Source of the DNA: Microbacterium salsuginis
GTDB taxonomy: Bacteria > Actinomycetota > Actinomycetes > Actinomycetales > Microbacteriaceae
Reading direction: 5' to 3'
NCBI RefSeq assembly: GCF_012524205.1
Contig: NZ_JABACI010000001.1
Span: 496,001-560,000 of the forward strand
DNA length: 64,000 nucleotides
Positions 8,487 through 18,479 of this stretch are shown here, piece by piece (the stretch's first letter is position 1; each line of letters opens with the position of its first letter). A program made the translations under genes and the position numbers. Below the pieces are notes generated by a model, which was given only the letters and a program-made list of their open reading frames with translations, did not search any database and was not told where the DNA came from.

Positions 8487-9136
8487 TCAGGCGAGCAGCG
8501 CCGCGACGCGATCCCGCACGGCGGCGGCGAGCTCGGTGGGAGGCTGCGCCGCGTCGAGGACGAGGAACCGCGCCGGCTCGGCCGCGGCGAGGGCCAGGAA
8601 CTCCTCACGCACGCGCGCGTGGAACGACTCCTTCTCGGCCTCGAGCCGGTCGAACGGCTTGTCGTCGGCGTCGAGGCGCGCGCGGGCGGTCACCGGGTCG
8701 AGGTCGAGCAGCACCGTCAGATCGGGAAGCAGCCCCTCAGTCGCCCACAGCGACAGCTGGCGGACCTCGTCCCGGCCCAGCACGCGCCCCGCACCCTGAT
8801 ACGCCACCGACGAGTCGAGGTAACGGTCCTGGATCACGACGTCGCCGCGCGCGAGCGCGGGACGCACGACCGTCTCGATGTGGTGCGCGCGGTCGGCCGC
8901 GTACAAGAGGGCCTCGGCGCGCGGCGACACCTCGCCGCGGTGGTGCAGCACGATGTCGCGGATGAGCACGCCCACTTCGGTGCCGCCCGGTTCGCGCGTG
9001 CGCACGACCGTGCGTCCGGCATCCGTCAGCCACGCCTCGAGCAGGCTCGCCTGTGTCGTCTTGCCGACGCCGTCACCGCCCTCGAACGTGACGAAGATGC
9101 CCCGACCGGGTCGATCGGATGGTGGGGCGGTCCCGG

Positions 9137-9140
<4 letters not shown>
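8487..9140 (-). CDS. tmk: Thymidylate kinase
   Basis: 217 residues, close to the family norm. P-loop 'FEGGDGVGKTTQ' (residues ~19-30), the DR(Y/H) motif 'DRYLDSSVAYQGAGR' and lid-region arginines ('DLDPVTARARL') are all present. It phosphorylates dTMP to dTDP for DNA synthesis in the cytoplasm. The GTG start overlaps the topA stop by 4 nt (GTGA), so tmk is translationally coupled to topA. Order topA-tmk-holB is common in actinobacteria. About 120 nt separate it from holB. Confidence 0.96.
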
Positions 9141-11875
<2,735 letters not shown>

Positions 11876-11944
11876 GTGGGGGCGTCCTTTCTTCGACGCA
11901 AACCATACACGTCGGTCGTCGGTGTGGTCGCTGTGAGGCTCCGT

Positions 11945-12262
11945 TCACGACGGCGGTCCGGCCCGCGCCGACGCCGTCGCCTCGATCGGGCCGAGTCGGG
12001 TGACGACCGTGATCGTGGCGATGAGCCCCTCCACCTCGCACAACGCGATGCGGGCGCCGAACGTTCCCGCCAGCTCCCCCGCACGCTCGCAGGGCGACCC
12101 CGTCGAGGCTCCCGATGCCGCGTCAGCGGCGGCGAGCGCCGCGGCGTCGGCGGCCGAGGCCAGGCGCTGGCCGACCACGGCGGCCGAGCCGGCCGCGGAG
12201 AGTCCCACGGTCAGCACGGCGACGCCGGCGACGAGCCCGACCGCGGCGAGGACGCCTGCCAT
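11945..12262 (-). CDS. TadE/G-like protein of the tad pilus locus (Rv3654c-like)
   Basis: 105 residues. A single N-terminal helix ('VLAAVGLVAGVAVLTVGLSA') is followed by an Ala-rich amphipathic stretch 'AADAAALAAADAASG' and a short domain with two cysteines ('SPCERAG', 'IALCEVEG'). Such proteins close tad clusters in actinobacteria and are thought to be pseudopilins or secretion-neighbourhood proteins. I chose ATG 12262, whose A is shared with the stop of the upstream gene (TGATG); an ATG 8 codons earlier also exists. Function beyond pilus association is inferred from position. Confidence 0.8.
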   Translation of the reverse strand: MAGVLAAVGLVAGVAVLTVGLSAAGSAAVVGQRLASAADAAALAAADAASGASTGSPCERAGELAGTFGARIALCEVEGLIATITVVTRLGPIEATASARAGPPS

Positions 12263-12597
12263 CACAGGCCTCCGGCGAGCGCGCACCCGTCAGCCGTGAT
12301 GCGCATTCCCAGCAGCGAGGGAGTGGATGCTGTCACGCAGACGAGATCGCCGCGCTCGGCGATCTCGACCGTGGCTCCGGGGACGGCTGCCGACACAGCT
12401 GCGTGCACCCGCCCGGCCGGTTCGCCGCGCGCACTCAGGCGCGCGGCATCCGCCACCGCGTCCTGCAGGCGCACGTGCCGCGATCCGGCCGCAAGGGCAC
12501 CGATGCCCACCACGAGCACGAGCACGACCGCGGGCAGGGCGACCGCGAACTCGGCGACGACCGACCCGCGGTCGCCGCCCAGCCGCGGCCGAGTCAT
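12262..12597 (-). CDS. TadE-family minor pilin-like protein
   Basis: 111 residues. The N-terminus 'GDRGSVVAEFAVALPAVVLV' is the classical TadE prepilin-like signature: short charged leader, Gly, then the hydrophobic helix with Glu at position +5. The rest is a small domain with cysteines ('GDLVCVTAS', 'ADGCALAG') that could form a disulfide. Counterpart of Rv3655c by order and shape. The start overlaps the stop of the DUF4244 gene (ATGA). Probably exported and assembled with or near the Flp pilus. Confidence 0.85.
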   Translation of the reverse strand: MTRPRLGGDRGSVVAEFAVALPAVVLVLVVGIGALAAGSRHVRLQDAVADAARLSARGEPAGRVHAAVSAAVPGATVEIAERGDLVCVTASTPSLLGMRITADGCALAGGL

Positions 12598-12830
12598 GCC
12601 ACCGTGAGCGCGCGACGCACCAGATCGGTGAGGATGCCACGAACCTCATCGGACCGCATGATGACGACCAGCAAGCCTGCAAAGGCCACCGCGGCCATCG
12701 TCGCGATCGCGTACTCGGCGGTGGCCGCGCCGGTGTCGTCGGGCCCGCCGGTGCGGGGCGCGGCGAACAGCCTGGCCGCGCGACGACGCGTGAGGCGCGG
12801 GAGGGAGGGAGTGCGGACAGGGTGTGACAT
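12594..12830 (-). CDS. DUF4244 small Flp-pilin-like protein
   Basis: 78 residues. A basic leader of ~30 residues precedes 'DTGAATAEYAIATMAAVAFA', the pilin-type processing region (Gly/Ala, then Glu five residues later) and one long hydrophobic helix. This matches DUF4244 proteins, the probable major pilin of actinobacterial tad loci (Rv3656c position). ATG at 12830 is preceded by GGAGATCCC. About 100 nt upstream without a gene separate it from the GspF-type gene, enough for an extra promoter, as expected for a subunit needed in excess. Confidence 0.82.
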   Translation of the reverse strand: MSHPVRTPSLPRLTRRRAARLFAAPRTGGPDDTGAATAEYAIATMAAVAFAGLLVVIMRSDEVRGILTDLVRRALTVA

Positions 12831-12934
12831 GGGATCTCCATTCGGATCAGGGGCACGTGCGGCGCGGCGGAGGCGTGTCCGCCGTGGATTCGGGCGCCGG
12901 CTGTGGACCCGGCGGAGCCTGGTGCGTGGCCGCC

Positions 12935-13984
12935 TCATATAGAGAGAGGTACGGCCGACATCACGCTGAGGAGCATCGGTGCGACGCCCAGCAGCAGGAA
13001 CGCGGGCAGGGTGCACACGCCGAGCGGCAGCAGCAGCCGTGTCGACAGCCGCGCGGCGCGAAGCCTGCCGTCGACCCGTGCGCGATGCCGGGCGTGCGCG
13101 GCTGACGCTCGCAGCAGTTCGACAGCGGGAATGCCGGCGGAGCGCGACAGGGCGAGCACATCCGCGCCGCCGTCTCCGACGACGCCCGCCTGCCGCACGA
13201 TGCTCGTCGCGCGGTCGATCGAGACGCCGCCGCTCAGGGCGATCGCAAGCAGCTCGGCCTCCAATCCGGGTACCGCCCCGTCGGCGCGAGCGCGGCGGAC
13301 CAGGCTCGAGCTCCAGCGCTGCGCGGCGACGATCAGGACCGCCCCGGTGAGCAGGCAGGCGATCCCGAGCGGCTGGCCGAGCAGTACGCCGAATGTGTCG
13401 AAGCCCAGGACGGCACCGAGGCCGACCGCCACGAGTGGCAGCCAACCCATCAGGCGGGCGGTCGCAGCGGGCTCGGCAAGCGCCACCCGGACGTCGTCCG
13501 CGGCCTCCCGAGCGTCGCGCAGCGCCGACGCGAGCCCGCGCAGGCTCTCGGCGAGCGGGGCACCGACTGTCGTCGCCACGCGCCATGCCGCTGCGATGTC
13601 ACGCCACGCCTCGGCGTCGTCCCGTGCCTCTGGACGCCGCCGACGCGAGAGCAGGCGTCGGAGCGGGAACGAGTGCTTCCCCGGCACGGTCCGGCTCGGC
13701 ACCGCACCGCCGGGCACCGCCGGTGCACGAGCGGCCACAACTCCAGGGTCCGCGGCGGCGGCGATCGCCGCCGCCAGCGGCATCCCATTCGCCATCGCCT
13801 GGCCGACGCGCTTCGCGCTCGCATCGCCGGCGTCCGCGAGATGAGCCCACGCCCGCGCCGGTGCGACACCCGCCTGCAGCAGCACCGCGAGCCGCAGCAC
13901 GGTCTCGGCCGGGGAACTCTCCGCCGCGGAGTTCCCCGCTGCCGTCGGGCTCCCCGGCGCCCTGCCCGTCACGGCCCGTCGCAT
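12935..13984 (-). CDS. GspF/TadB-TadC-type membrane protein of the tad secretion system (apparent fusion)
   Basis: 349 residues. Two GspF-like units lie in one chain. Unit 1 (residues ~20-190) has 'VLRLAVLLQAGVAPARAW' and a helix pair at 'LMGWLPLVAVGLGAVLGF' and 'GIACLLTGAVLIVAAQ'. Unit 2 (~225-345) has 'LAIALSGGVSIDRATSIV' and ends with the helices 'LLLPLGVCTLPAFLLLGVAP'. In M. tuberculosis these are separate genes (Rv3658c, Rv3657c). It should be the inner-membrane platform on which TadA drives pilin assembly. Its start overlaps the end of tadA by 16 nt. Confidence 0.85.
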   Translation of the reverse strand: MRRAVTGRAPGSPTAAGNSAAESSPAETVLRLAVLLQAGVAPARAWAHLADAGDASAKRVGQAMANGMPLAAAIAAAADPGVVAARAPAVPGGAVPSRTVPGKHSFPLRRLLSRRRRPEARDDAEAWRDIAAAWRVATTVGAPLAESLRGLASALRDAREAADDVRVALAEPAATARLMGWLPLVAVGLGAVLGFDTFGVLLGQPLGIACLLTGAVLIVAAQRWSSSLVRRARADGAVPGLEAELLAIALSGGVSIDRATSIVRQAGVVGDGGADVLALSRSAGIPAVELLRASAAHARHRARVDGRLRAARLSTRLLLPLGVCTLPAFLLLGVAPMLLSVMSAVPLSI

Positions 13985-15120
13985 GGCCGCTCCTCGATGG
14001 CAAGCCGGCCGCGCTCGTCGACGACCGGCGTTCCGATGCCGGCGATCCGGCGCGAGCCGTCGGGCCGCCGCTCGACATGCAGGACGAGATCGATCGCGCT
14101 GGCGACCTGTCGTGCGAGCGCGAAGTCGTCGAGTCCCGCGAGCGAACCCAGTGCCTCCAGACGAGCCGGCACGTCGCCGAGCCCGTTGGCGTGGACCGTG
14201 CCGGCTCCGCCGTCGTGCCCGGTGTTCAGGGCCGAGAGCAGCTCGCGCACCTCCTCGCCACGGCACTCCCCGACCACGAGCCGATCCGGACGCATTCGCA
14301 GGGCTTCCCGCACGAGCCGCGCGAGACCGACGCCGCCGGCCCCCTCGAGGTTCGGCTGACGCGCCTCCAGCCGCACGTGGTGCGGGTGATCGATCCGCAG
14401 CTCCGCGACGTCCTCGATCGTCACGATGCGCTCATGCCGGGGCGCCTCGCCCAGCATCGCGGCCAGCAGCGTCGTCTTGCCCGCCCCGGCGGCGCCGGAT
14501 ACGAGCAGATTGGAACGGCGCGCGATCGCGTCGTCGAGGACCTCGCGAACGGCATCGTCGAACATGCCGTTCGTCTGCAGGTCACCGAGCCCCGCGTCGC
14601 TCAGCCGCGGAACGCGTATCGAGATGGCCGTGCCGCCCGCCGCGATCGGCGGGAGCACGGCGTGCACCCTGATCCCGCCCTCCAGCCGGACGTCGACGCA
14701 CGGCGACGCGTCGTCGATGTGGCGTCCGCCCGCCCCGATGAGCGCCACTGCGAGGTCACGCACGTCGTCCTCCGTCGCACGCCACTCCGGAGCCGCCTTC
14801 GCTCCTGAGCCGCGATCGACGAAGAGTCCGGCCGATCCGTTGATGAACAGGTCCGTGACCCCGCCGTCTTCCAGGTATGGCGCGAGCGGAACGAGCACCG
14901 GATGCCGGGGCGCCGGCGCGTCGGCAGCCGGTACCGCCGTCCGGCTCGGGCGAGCATCGGGCTCCCGCTGCTCCGGGAGCCACGCCGTCGGCAGGCGCGC
15001 CGGAAGCGGGATGTCGGGCGGCGGCGCGGTGGCTCGGCGGACCCCGGGCGGAACCGGATGCCGGGCATCTGTCCGCGCGACCGCATCCGGACGGGGCTGG
15101 ACGACGAATGGTGCGGACAT
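13969..15120 (-). CDS. tadA: TadA/CpaF-type secretion ATPase
   Basis: 383 residues. Type II/IV secretion ATPase: 'YLEDGGVTDLFINGSAGLFV' (N-terminal domain), Walker A 'SGAAGAGKTTLLAAML', Asp box 'ERIVTIEDVAELRIDHPH', Walker B 'MRPDRLVVGECRGEEVRELL' and His box 'AGTVHANG'. It forms a cytoplasmic hexamer that powers pilus assembly. First gene of the leftward tad cluster; homologous in place to Rv3659c. The septum-site-like gene (Rv3660c) that precedes it in mycobacteria is not present; the 6C RNA gene lies there instead. Confidence 0.93.
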   Translation of the reverse strand: MSAPFVVQPRPDAVARTDARHPVPPGVRRATAPPPDIPLPARLPTAWLPEQREPDARPSRTAVPAADAPAPRHPVLVPLAPYLEDGGVTDLFINGSAGLFVDRGSGAKAAPEWRATEDDVRDLAVALIGAGGRHIDDASPCVDVRLEGGIRVHAVLPPIAAGGTAISIRVPRLSDAGLGDLQTNGMFDDAVREVLDDAIARRSNLLVSGAAGAGKTTLLAAMLGEAPRHERIVTIEDVAELRIDHPHHVRLEARQPNLEGAGGVGLARLVREALRMRPDRLVVGECRGEEVRELLSALNTGHDGGAGTVHANGLGDVPARLEALGSLAGLDDFALARQVASAIDLVLHVERRPDGSRRIAGIGTPVVDERGRLAIEERPCDGP

Positions 15121-15236
15121 GCTCCGACGCTAAGAGCGCGGCGCGAGGCGCGACGTGCTGCCGGCGCGATCCGTGGATGAACGCCTCGCAGGTGCCCCTG
15201 TGGAGGAGCCTCTGAGTAACTCGGGACCGCTCCCAC

Positions 15237-15343
15237 AAAAGGAAGGCGGCATCCCATGGGGGGAATGGGATGCCGCCGTGCGCGGAACCCGATGTCGGGG
15301 GGTGATGTCGGGTGCCGCAATGCCAGAATCGAATGTTCGGCCG
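15237..15343 (-). ncRNA. 6C small RNA (actinobacterial, two C6-loop hairpins)
   Basis: On the minus strand two hairpins follow each other, each presenting six cytosines in its loop. The first has stem ACCCGA/TCGGGT around ...CACCCCCCGA...; the second is a perfect 13-bp stem GGCGGCATCCCAT/ATGGGATGCCGCC (15245-15277) with loop TCCCCCC, followed by TTCCTTTT. This is the defining layout of the Rfam 6C RNA family, known in M. tuberculosis as B11/6C next to Rv3660c, in the same tad neighbourhood. A possible promoter is TATGCT at 15350-15355 with a weak TTTGGG 17 nt upstream, placing the 5' end near 15343. Known role in mycobacteria: C-rich loops pair with G-rich mRNA regions and affect growth and division. 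The exact 5' end is inferred. Confidence 0.82.
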
Positions 15344-15548
15344 GGGGACAGCATATGCGAGGAAGGATCCCTCCCAAAACAAAAATGAGCGAAAAGGAGA
15401 GGATTCTCACTGATATATCGCTCGAGTCGAACAACACGGCGCCACCTACTATCGGGGGTAGTGAGCCTTCGGCGCCGTAGGTACATTTCGTGACAGACTC
15501 GCCGGCCACCCTCCGGCCCTCCGCCAGCCCGCAAAGGAGCGCGCTCAG

Positions 15549-17549
15549 ATGAGCGACCAGACCCCCACCAGCAATCAGACACCGCGCAGCCAGATCGACC
15601 ACCTCCTGAACGAGGACCGTCGTTTCGCACCGCCGCCCGAGTTCGCCGCGAACGCCATCGCCACGGAGGAGCTCTATGCCGAGGCATCCGCTGATCGCGA
15701 AGCCTTCTGGGCCGAGCAGGCTCGCGCGCTGCACTGGCACAAGCCGTTCACCGAGGTGCTGGACTGGTCGAACCCGCCGTTCGCGCAGTGGTTTGCCGAC
15801 GGCGAGCTGAACGTCGCGTACAACTGCCTGGACCGGCATGTCGAGGCCGGCAACGGCGACCGCGTCGCGTTGCTGTGGGAGGGTGAACCCGGCGACGAGC
15901 GCCGCGTGACGTATGCCGAGCTGACCGACGAGGTCAAGCGGCTCGCGAACGTCCTGCAGGGGCTGGGTATCGGCGAGGGCGACCGCGTCGCGATCTACAT
16001 GCCGATGATCCCCGAGGCCGTCGCCGCCATGCTCGCGGTCGTGCGGATCGGCGCGATCCACTCCGTCGTCTTCGGCGGGTTCTCGGCCGACAGCCTGCGC
16101 GCGCGCATCGACGACGCCGGGGCGAAGCTCGTCATCACGGCCGACGGCGGCTACCGCAAGGGCAAGGTGTCGCCGCTCAAGCCCGCCGTCGACATGGCCC
16201 TGAGCGACCGCAACGGCTCCGGAGTGCAGGAGACCGTCGAGCACGTGCTCGTCGTCAAGCGCGGCGAGAACGAGGTCGAGTGGACCGACGGCCGCGACAT
16301 CTGGTGGCACGACGTGGTGCCGCAGGCGTCCGCGGATCACGCGGCGAAGGCCTTCCCCGCCGAGAACCCGCTGTTCATCCTCTACACGTCCGGCACGACC
16401 GGAAAACCCAAGGGCATCCTGCACACCTCCGGCGGCTATCTGACCCAGTCGGCGTTCACGAACAAGATCGTGCACGACATCCACCCCGAGACCGACGTGT
16501 ACTGGTGCACCGCCGACATCGGCTGGATCACCGGCCACACCTACGTCACGTACGGCCCTCTCGCCAACGGCGCCACGCAGGTGCTCTACGAGGGCACGCC
16601 CGACACGCCGCACCCGGGACGCTGGTGGGAGATCGTGCAGAAGTACGGCGTCACCATCCTCTACACCGCGCCCACGGCCATCCGATCCTTCATGAAGATC
16701 GGCCGCTCGGTGCCGAAGCAGTTCGATCTGTCGTCGCTGCGGCTGCTCGGGTCGGTGGGCGAGCCCATCAACCCCGAGGCGTGGATGTGGTACCGCAAGG
16801 TGATCGGCGGCAAGACGGCTCCGATCGTCGACACGTGGTGGCAGACCGAGACGGGCGCGATCATGGTGTCGGCGCTGCCGGGAGTCACCGAGACCAAGCC
16901 GGGCTCGGCGCAGGTGCCGCTTCCGGGTATCTCGATCGACGTCGTCGACGAGGACGGCACGCACGTCGGCAGCGGCAACGGCGGTCTTCTGGTCGTCACC
17001 GAGCCGTGGCCGTCGATGCTGCGCGGCATCTGGGGCGACCCCGACCGTTTCGTCGAGACCTACTGGGACAAGTTCCGCGCGCAGGGCTACTACTTCGCCG
17101 GTGACGGTGCCCGCCTCGACGACGACGGCGATGTGTGGTTCCTCGGCCGGGTCGACGACGTGATGAACGTGTCGGGGCACCGGCTGTCGACGACCGAGAT
17201 CGAGTCGGCGCTCGTCGCTCACGAAGCCACCGCTGAGGCCGCCGTGGTCGGCGCATCCGATGAGACGACCGGTCAGGCCGTCGTCGCCTTCGTCATCATC
17301 AAGCAGTCGTATCTGAACGAGAACTCCGCGGAAGGTCTCTCCAACACGCTGCGACTGTGGGTCGGCGAGCAGATCGGCCCGATCGCCCGCCCCCGCGACG
17401 TCTACATCGTCGGCGAGCTGCCCAAGACGCGCTCCGGCAAGATCATGCGCCGTCTGCTGCGGGATGTCGCCGAGGGCCGCGAGGTCGGCGATACGACGAC
17501 GCTCGCCGACACGGCCGTCATGAGCGTCATCTCGGCACAGGTCAAGTAG
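15549..17549 (+). CDS. acs: Acetyl-CoA synthetase (AMP-forming)
   Basis: 666 residues, normal length. ANL-superfamily motifs: P-loop 'LYTSGTTGKPKGI', 'YWCTADIGWITGHTYVTYG', 'VDTWWQTETGAIM' and the C-terminal 'LPKTRSGKIMRRLLR', whose Lys is the catalytic residue regulated by acetylation in many bacteria. It converts acetate, ATP and CoA to acetyl-CoA, scavenging acetate. AAAGGAG precedes the ATG at 15549. It complements the reversible ackA-pta route at 45.6-49 kb. A REP-like palindrome follows. Confidence 0.97.
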   Translation: MSDQTPTSNQTPRSQIDHLLNEDRRFAPPPEFAANAIATEELYAEASADREAFWAEQARALHWHKPFTEVLDWSNPPFAQWFADGELNVAYNCLDRHVEAGNGDRVALLWEGEPGDERRVTYAELTDEVKRLANVLQGLGIGEGDRVAIYMPMIPEAVAAMLAVVRIGAIHSVVFGGFSADSLRARIDDAGAKLVITADGGYRKGKVSPLKPAVDMALSDRNGSGVQETVEHVLVVKRGENEVEWTDGRDIWWHDVVPQASADHAAKAFPAENPLFILYTSGTTGKPKGILHTSGGYLTQSAFTNKIVHDIHPETDVYWCTADIGWITGHTYVTYGPLANGATQVLYEGTPDTPHPGRWWEIVQKYGVTILYTAPTAIRSFMKIGRSVPKQFDLSSLRLLGSVGEPINPEAWMWYRKVIGGKTAPIVDTWWQTETGAIMVSALPGVTETKPGSAQVPLPGISIDVVDEDGTHVGSGNGGLLVVTEPWPSMLRGIWGDPDRFVETYWDKFRAQGYYFAGDGARLDDDGDVWFLGRVDDVMNVSGHRLSTTEIESALVAHEATAEAAVVGASDETTGQAVVAFVIIKQSYLNENSAEGLSNTLRLWVGEQIGPIARPRDVYIVGELPKTRSGKIMRRLLRDVAEGREVGDTTTLADTAVMSVISAQVK

Positions 17550-17560
17550 GCCGATCGCTC

Positions 17561-17647
17561 GTTGAGCGAGCGACGCGAGACGAAACGCCCCGAACCTCAC
17601 CCGCAGGTCCAGGGCGTTTCGTCGCGTCGCTGCGCTCGCCGCTCAAC
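17561..17647. repeat. REP-like palindromic element, copy 1 (convergent-gene terminator)
   Basis: Arms at 17561-17590 (GTTGAGCGAGCGACGCGAGA...) and 17612-17647 are near-complementary, with a ~20-nt unpaired centre. A second copy at 25071-25163 shares GAGCGAGCG(A)nGCGAGACGAAACGC and GCGTTTCGTC...CGCTCAACGACCGG. Both lie between convergent genes, so a terminator role is likely. Confidence 0.75.
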
Positions 17648-17658
17648 GACCGGTGGTG

Positions 17659-18126
17659 TCAGGAGGTGGTGAAGACGACCTCGACCTCGACCGGGGCGTC
17701 CAGCGGCAGCACCGGCACGCCGACAGCGGACCGGGCGTGCCGGCCCACGTCGCCGAAGATCTCGCCGAGCACGTCGCTCGCGCCGTTGATCACGCCGGGC
17801 TGCCCGGTGAATTCGGGTACGGATGCCACGAACCCGGTCACCTTCAGCACACCGGTGAGCCGGTCCACCCCGCCGGCTGCGGCTGCGGCCGCGGCGATCG
17901 CGTTGAGCGCGCACTGGCGCGCGTAGTCCTTGGCGTCGCTTGCGGGCACCAGTCCCTCGCCGTCGCCCACCTTGCCGGTCGCCGGCAGCGCGCCGGAGAC
18001 CATCGGCAGCTGTCCGGCGGTGTAGACGAGGTCGCCGTGCGCCTTCGCCGGCACGTAGGCGGCGACGGGCGGCACGACTTCGGGAAGACGGATGCCGAGT
18101 TCGGCCAGTCGCTCAGTCACAGTCAT
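17659..18126 (-). CDS. RidA-family protein
   Basis: 155 residues. 'YVPAKAHGDLVYTAGQLPMV', 'CALNAIAAAAAAAGGVDRL' and 'VKVTGFVASVPEFTGQPGVI' match the YjgF/YER057c/UK114 family, in the longer subfamily with the extended N-terminus. The classical RidA arginine near the C-terminus is replaced here by a 'GRHARSAVGVPVLPLDAPVE' context, still with an Arg. RidA deaminates reactive enamines from PLP enzymes; this subgroup's activity is not established. Start ATG 18126, 5 nt downstream of the DUF4177 gene, so the two are probably cotranscribed. Confidence 0.85.
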   Translation of the reverse strand: MTVTERLAELGIRLPEVVPPVAAYVPAKAHGDLVYTAGQLPMVSGALPATGKVGDGEGLVPASDAKDYARQCALNAIAAAAAAAGGVDRLTGVLKVTGFVASVPEFTGQPGVINGASDVLGEIFGDVGRHARSAVGVPVLPLDAPVEVEVVFTTS

Positions 18127-18131
18127 GGGGG

Positions 18132-18347
18132 TCAGCCCTCGCCGAACTGCTGAGCGGCCTGGGCCGCGGCATCCAGTCCCGCGTTCGCCTGCCCGCCACC
18201 GGACGGCCGCTTGAAGTACGCGACCAGCCCGCCTTCGGGACCGGGAACCACCTGAACGAGCTCCCACCCCTGCTTGCCCCAGTTGTTGAGGATCGCGGCG
18301 GTGTTGTGGATCAGCAGGGGCGTGGTGAGGTACTCCCACGTCGTCAT
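18132..18347 (-). CDS. DUF4177-domain small protein
   Basis: 71 residues. 'TWEYLTTPLLIHNTAAILNN' and 'WGKQGWELVQVVPGPEGGLV' fit DUF4177, a short alpha/beta domain common in actinobacteria with unknown function. The C-terminal ~20 residues are Gly/Ala-rich ('QANAGLDAAAQAAQQFGEG'). It is directly followed by the RidA-like gene. No transmembrane segment or signal is visible, so it is presumably cytoplasmic. Confidence 0.8.
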   Translation of the reverse strand: MTTWEYLTTPLLIHNTAAILNNWGKQGWELVQVVPGPEGGLVAYFKRPSGGGQANAGLDAAAQAAQQFGEG

Positions 18348-18466
18348 CGAGACTCCTCGAAATGGGCTCGGATCGGCGTGGATCCGCGCGTGGATTAGGG
18401 CAGGTGGATGCTGGGAAACACCTTGGTGGGCGCACGTCCGTCAGGGAATCGCCCAGGTATCTCCCC

Positions 18467-18472
18467 TACGAT
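18467..18472 (+). promoter_or_regulatory. TACGAT -10 box of the penicillin-binding protein gene
   Basis: TACGAT ends 7 nt before the ATG at 18480, with no Shine-Dalgarno; leaderless pattern. Confidence 0.45.
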
Positions 18473-18479
18473 CAAGCCT

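Noticed and set aside
15256..15480. A 74-codon plus-strand frame in the tadA-acs gap
   Set aside because: It runs through the 6C RNA hairpins and has poor codon use; better explained by the RNA.
14601..17600. A 999-codon open frame opposite acs and across the 6C region
   Set aside because: Shadow of acs and tadA; no family motifs and atypical composition.
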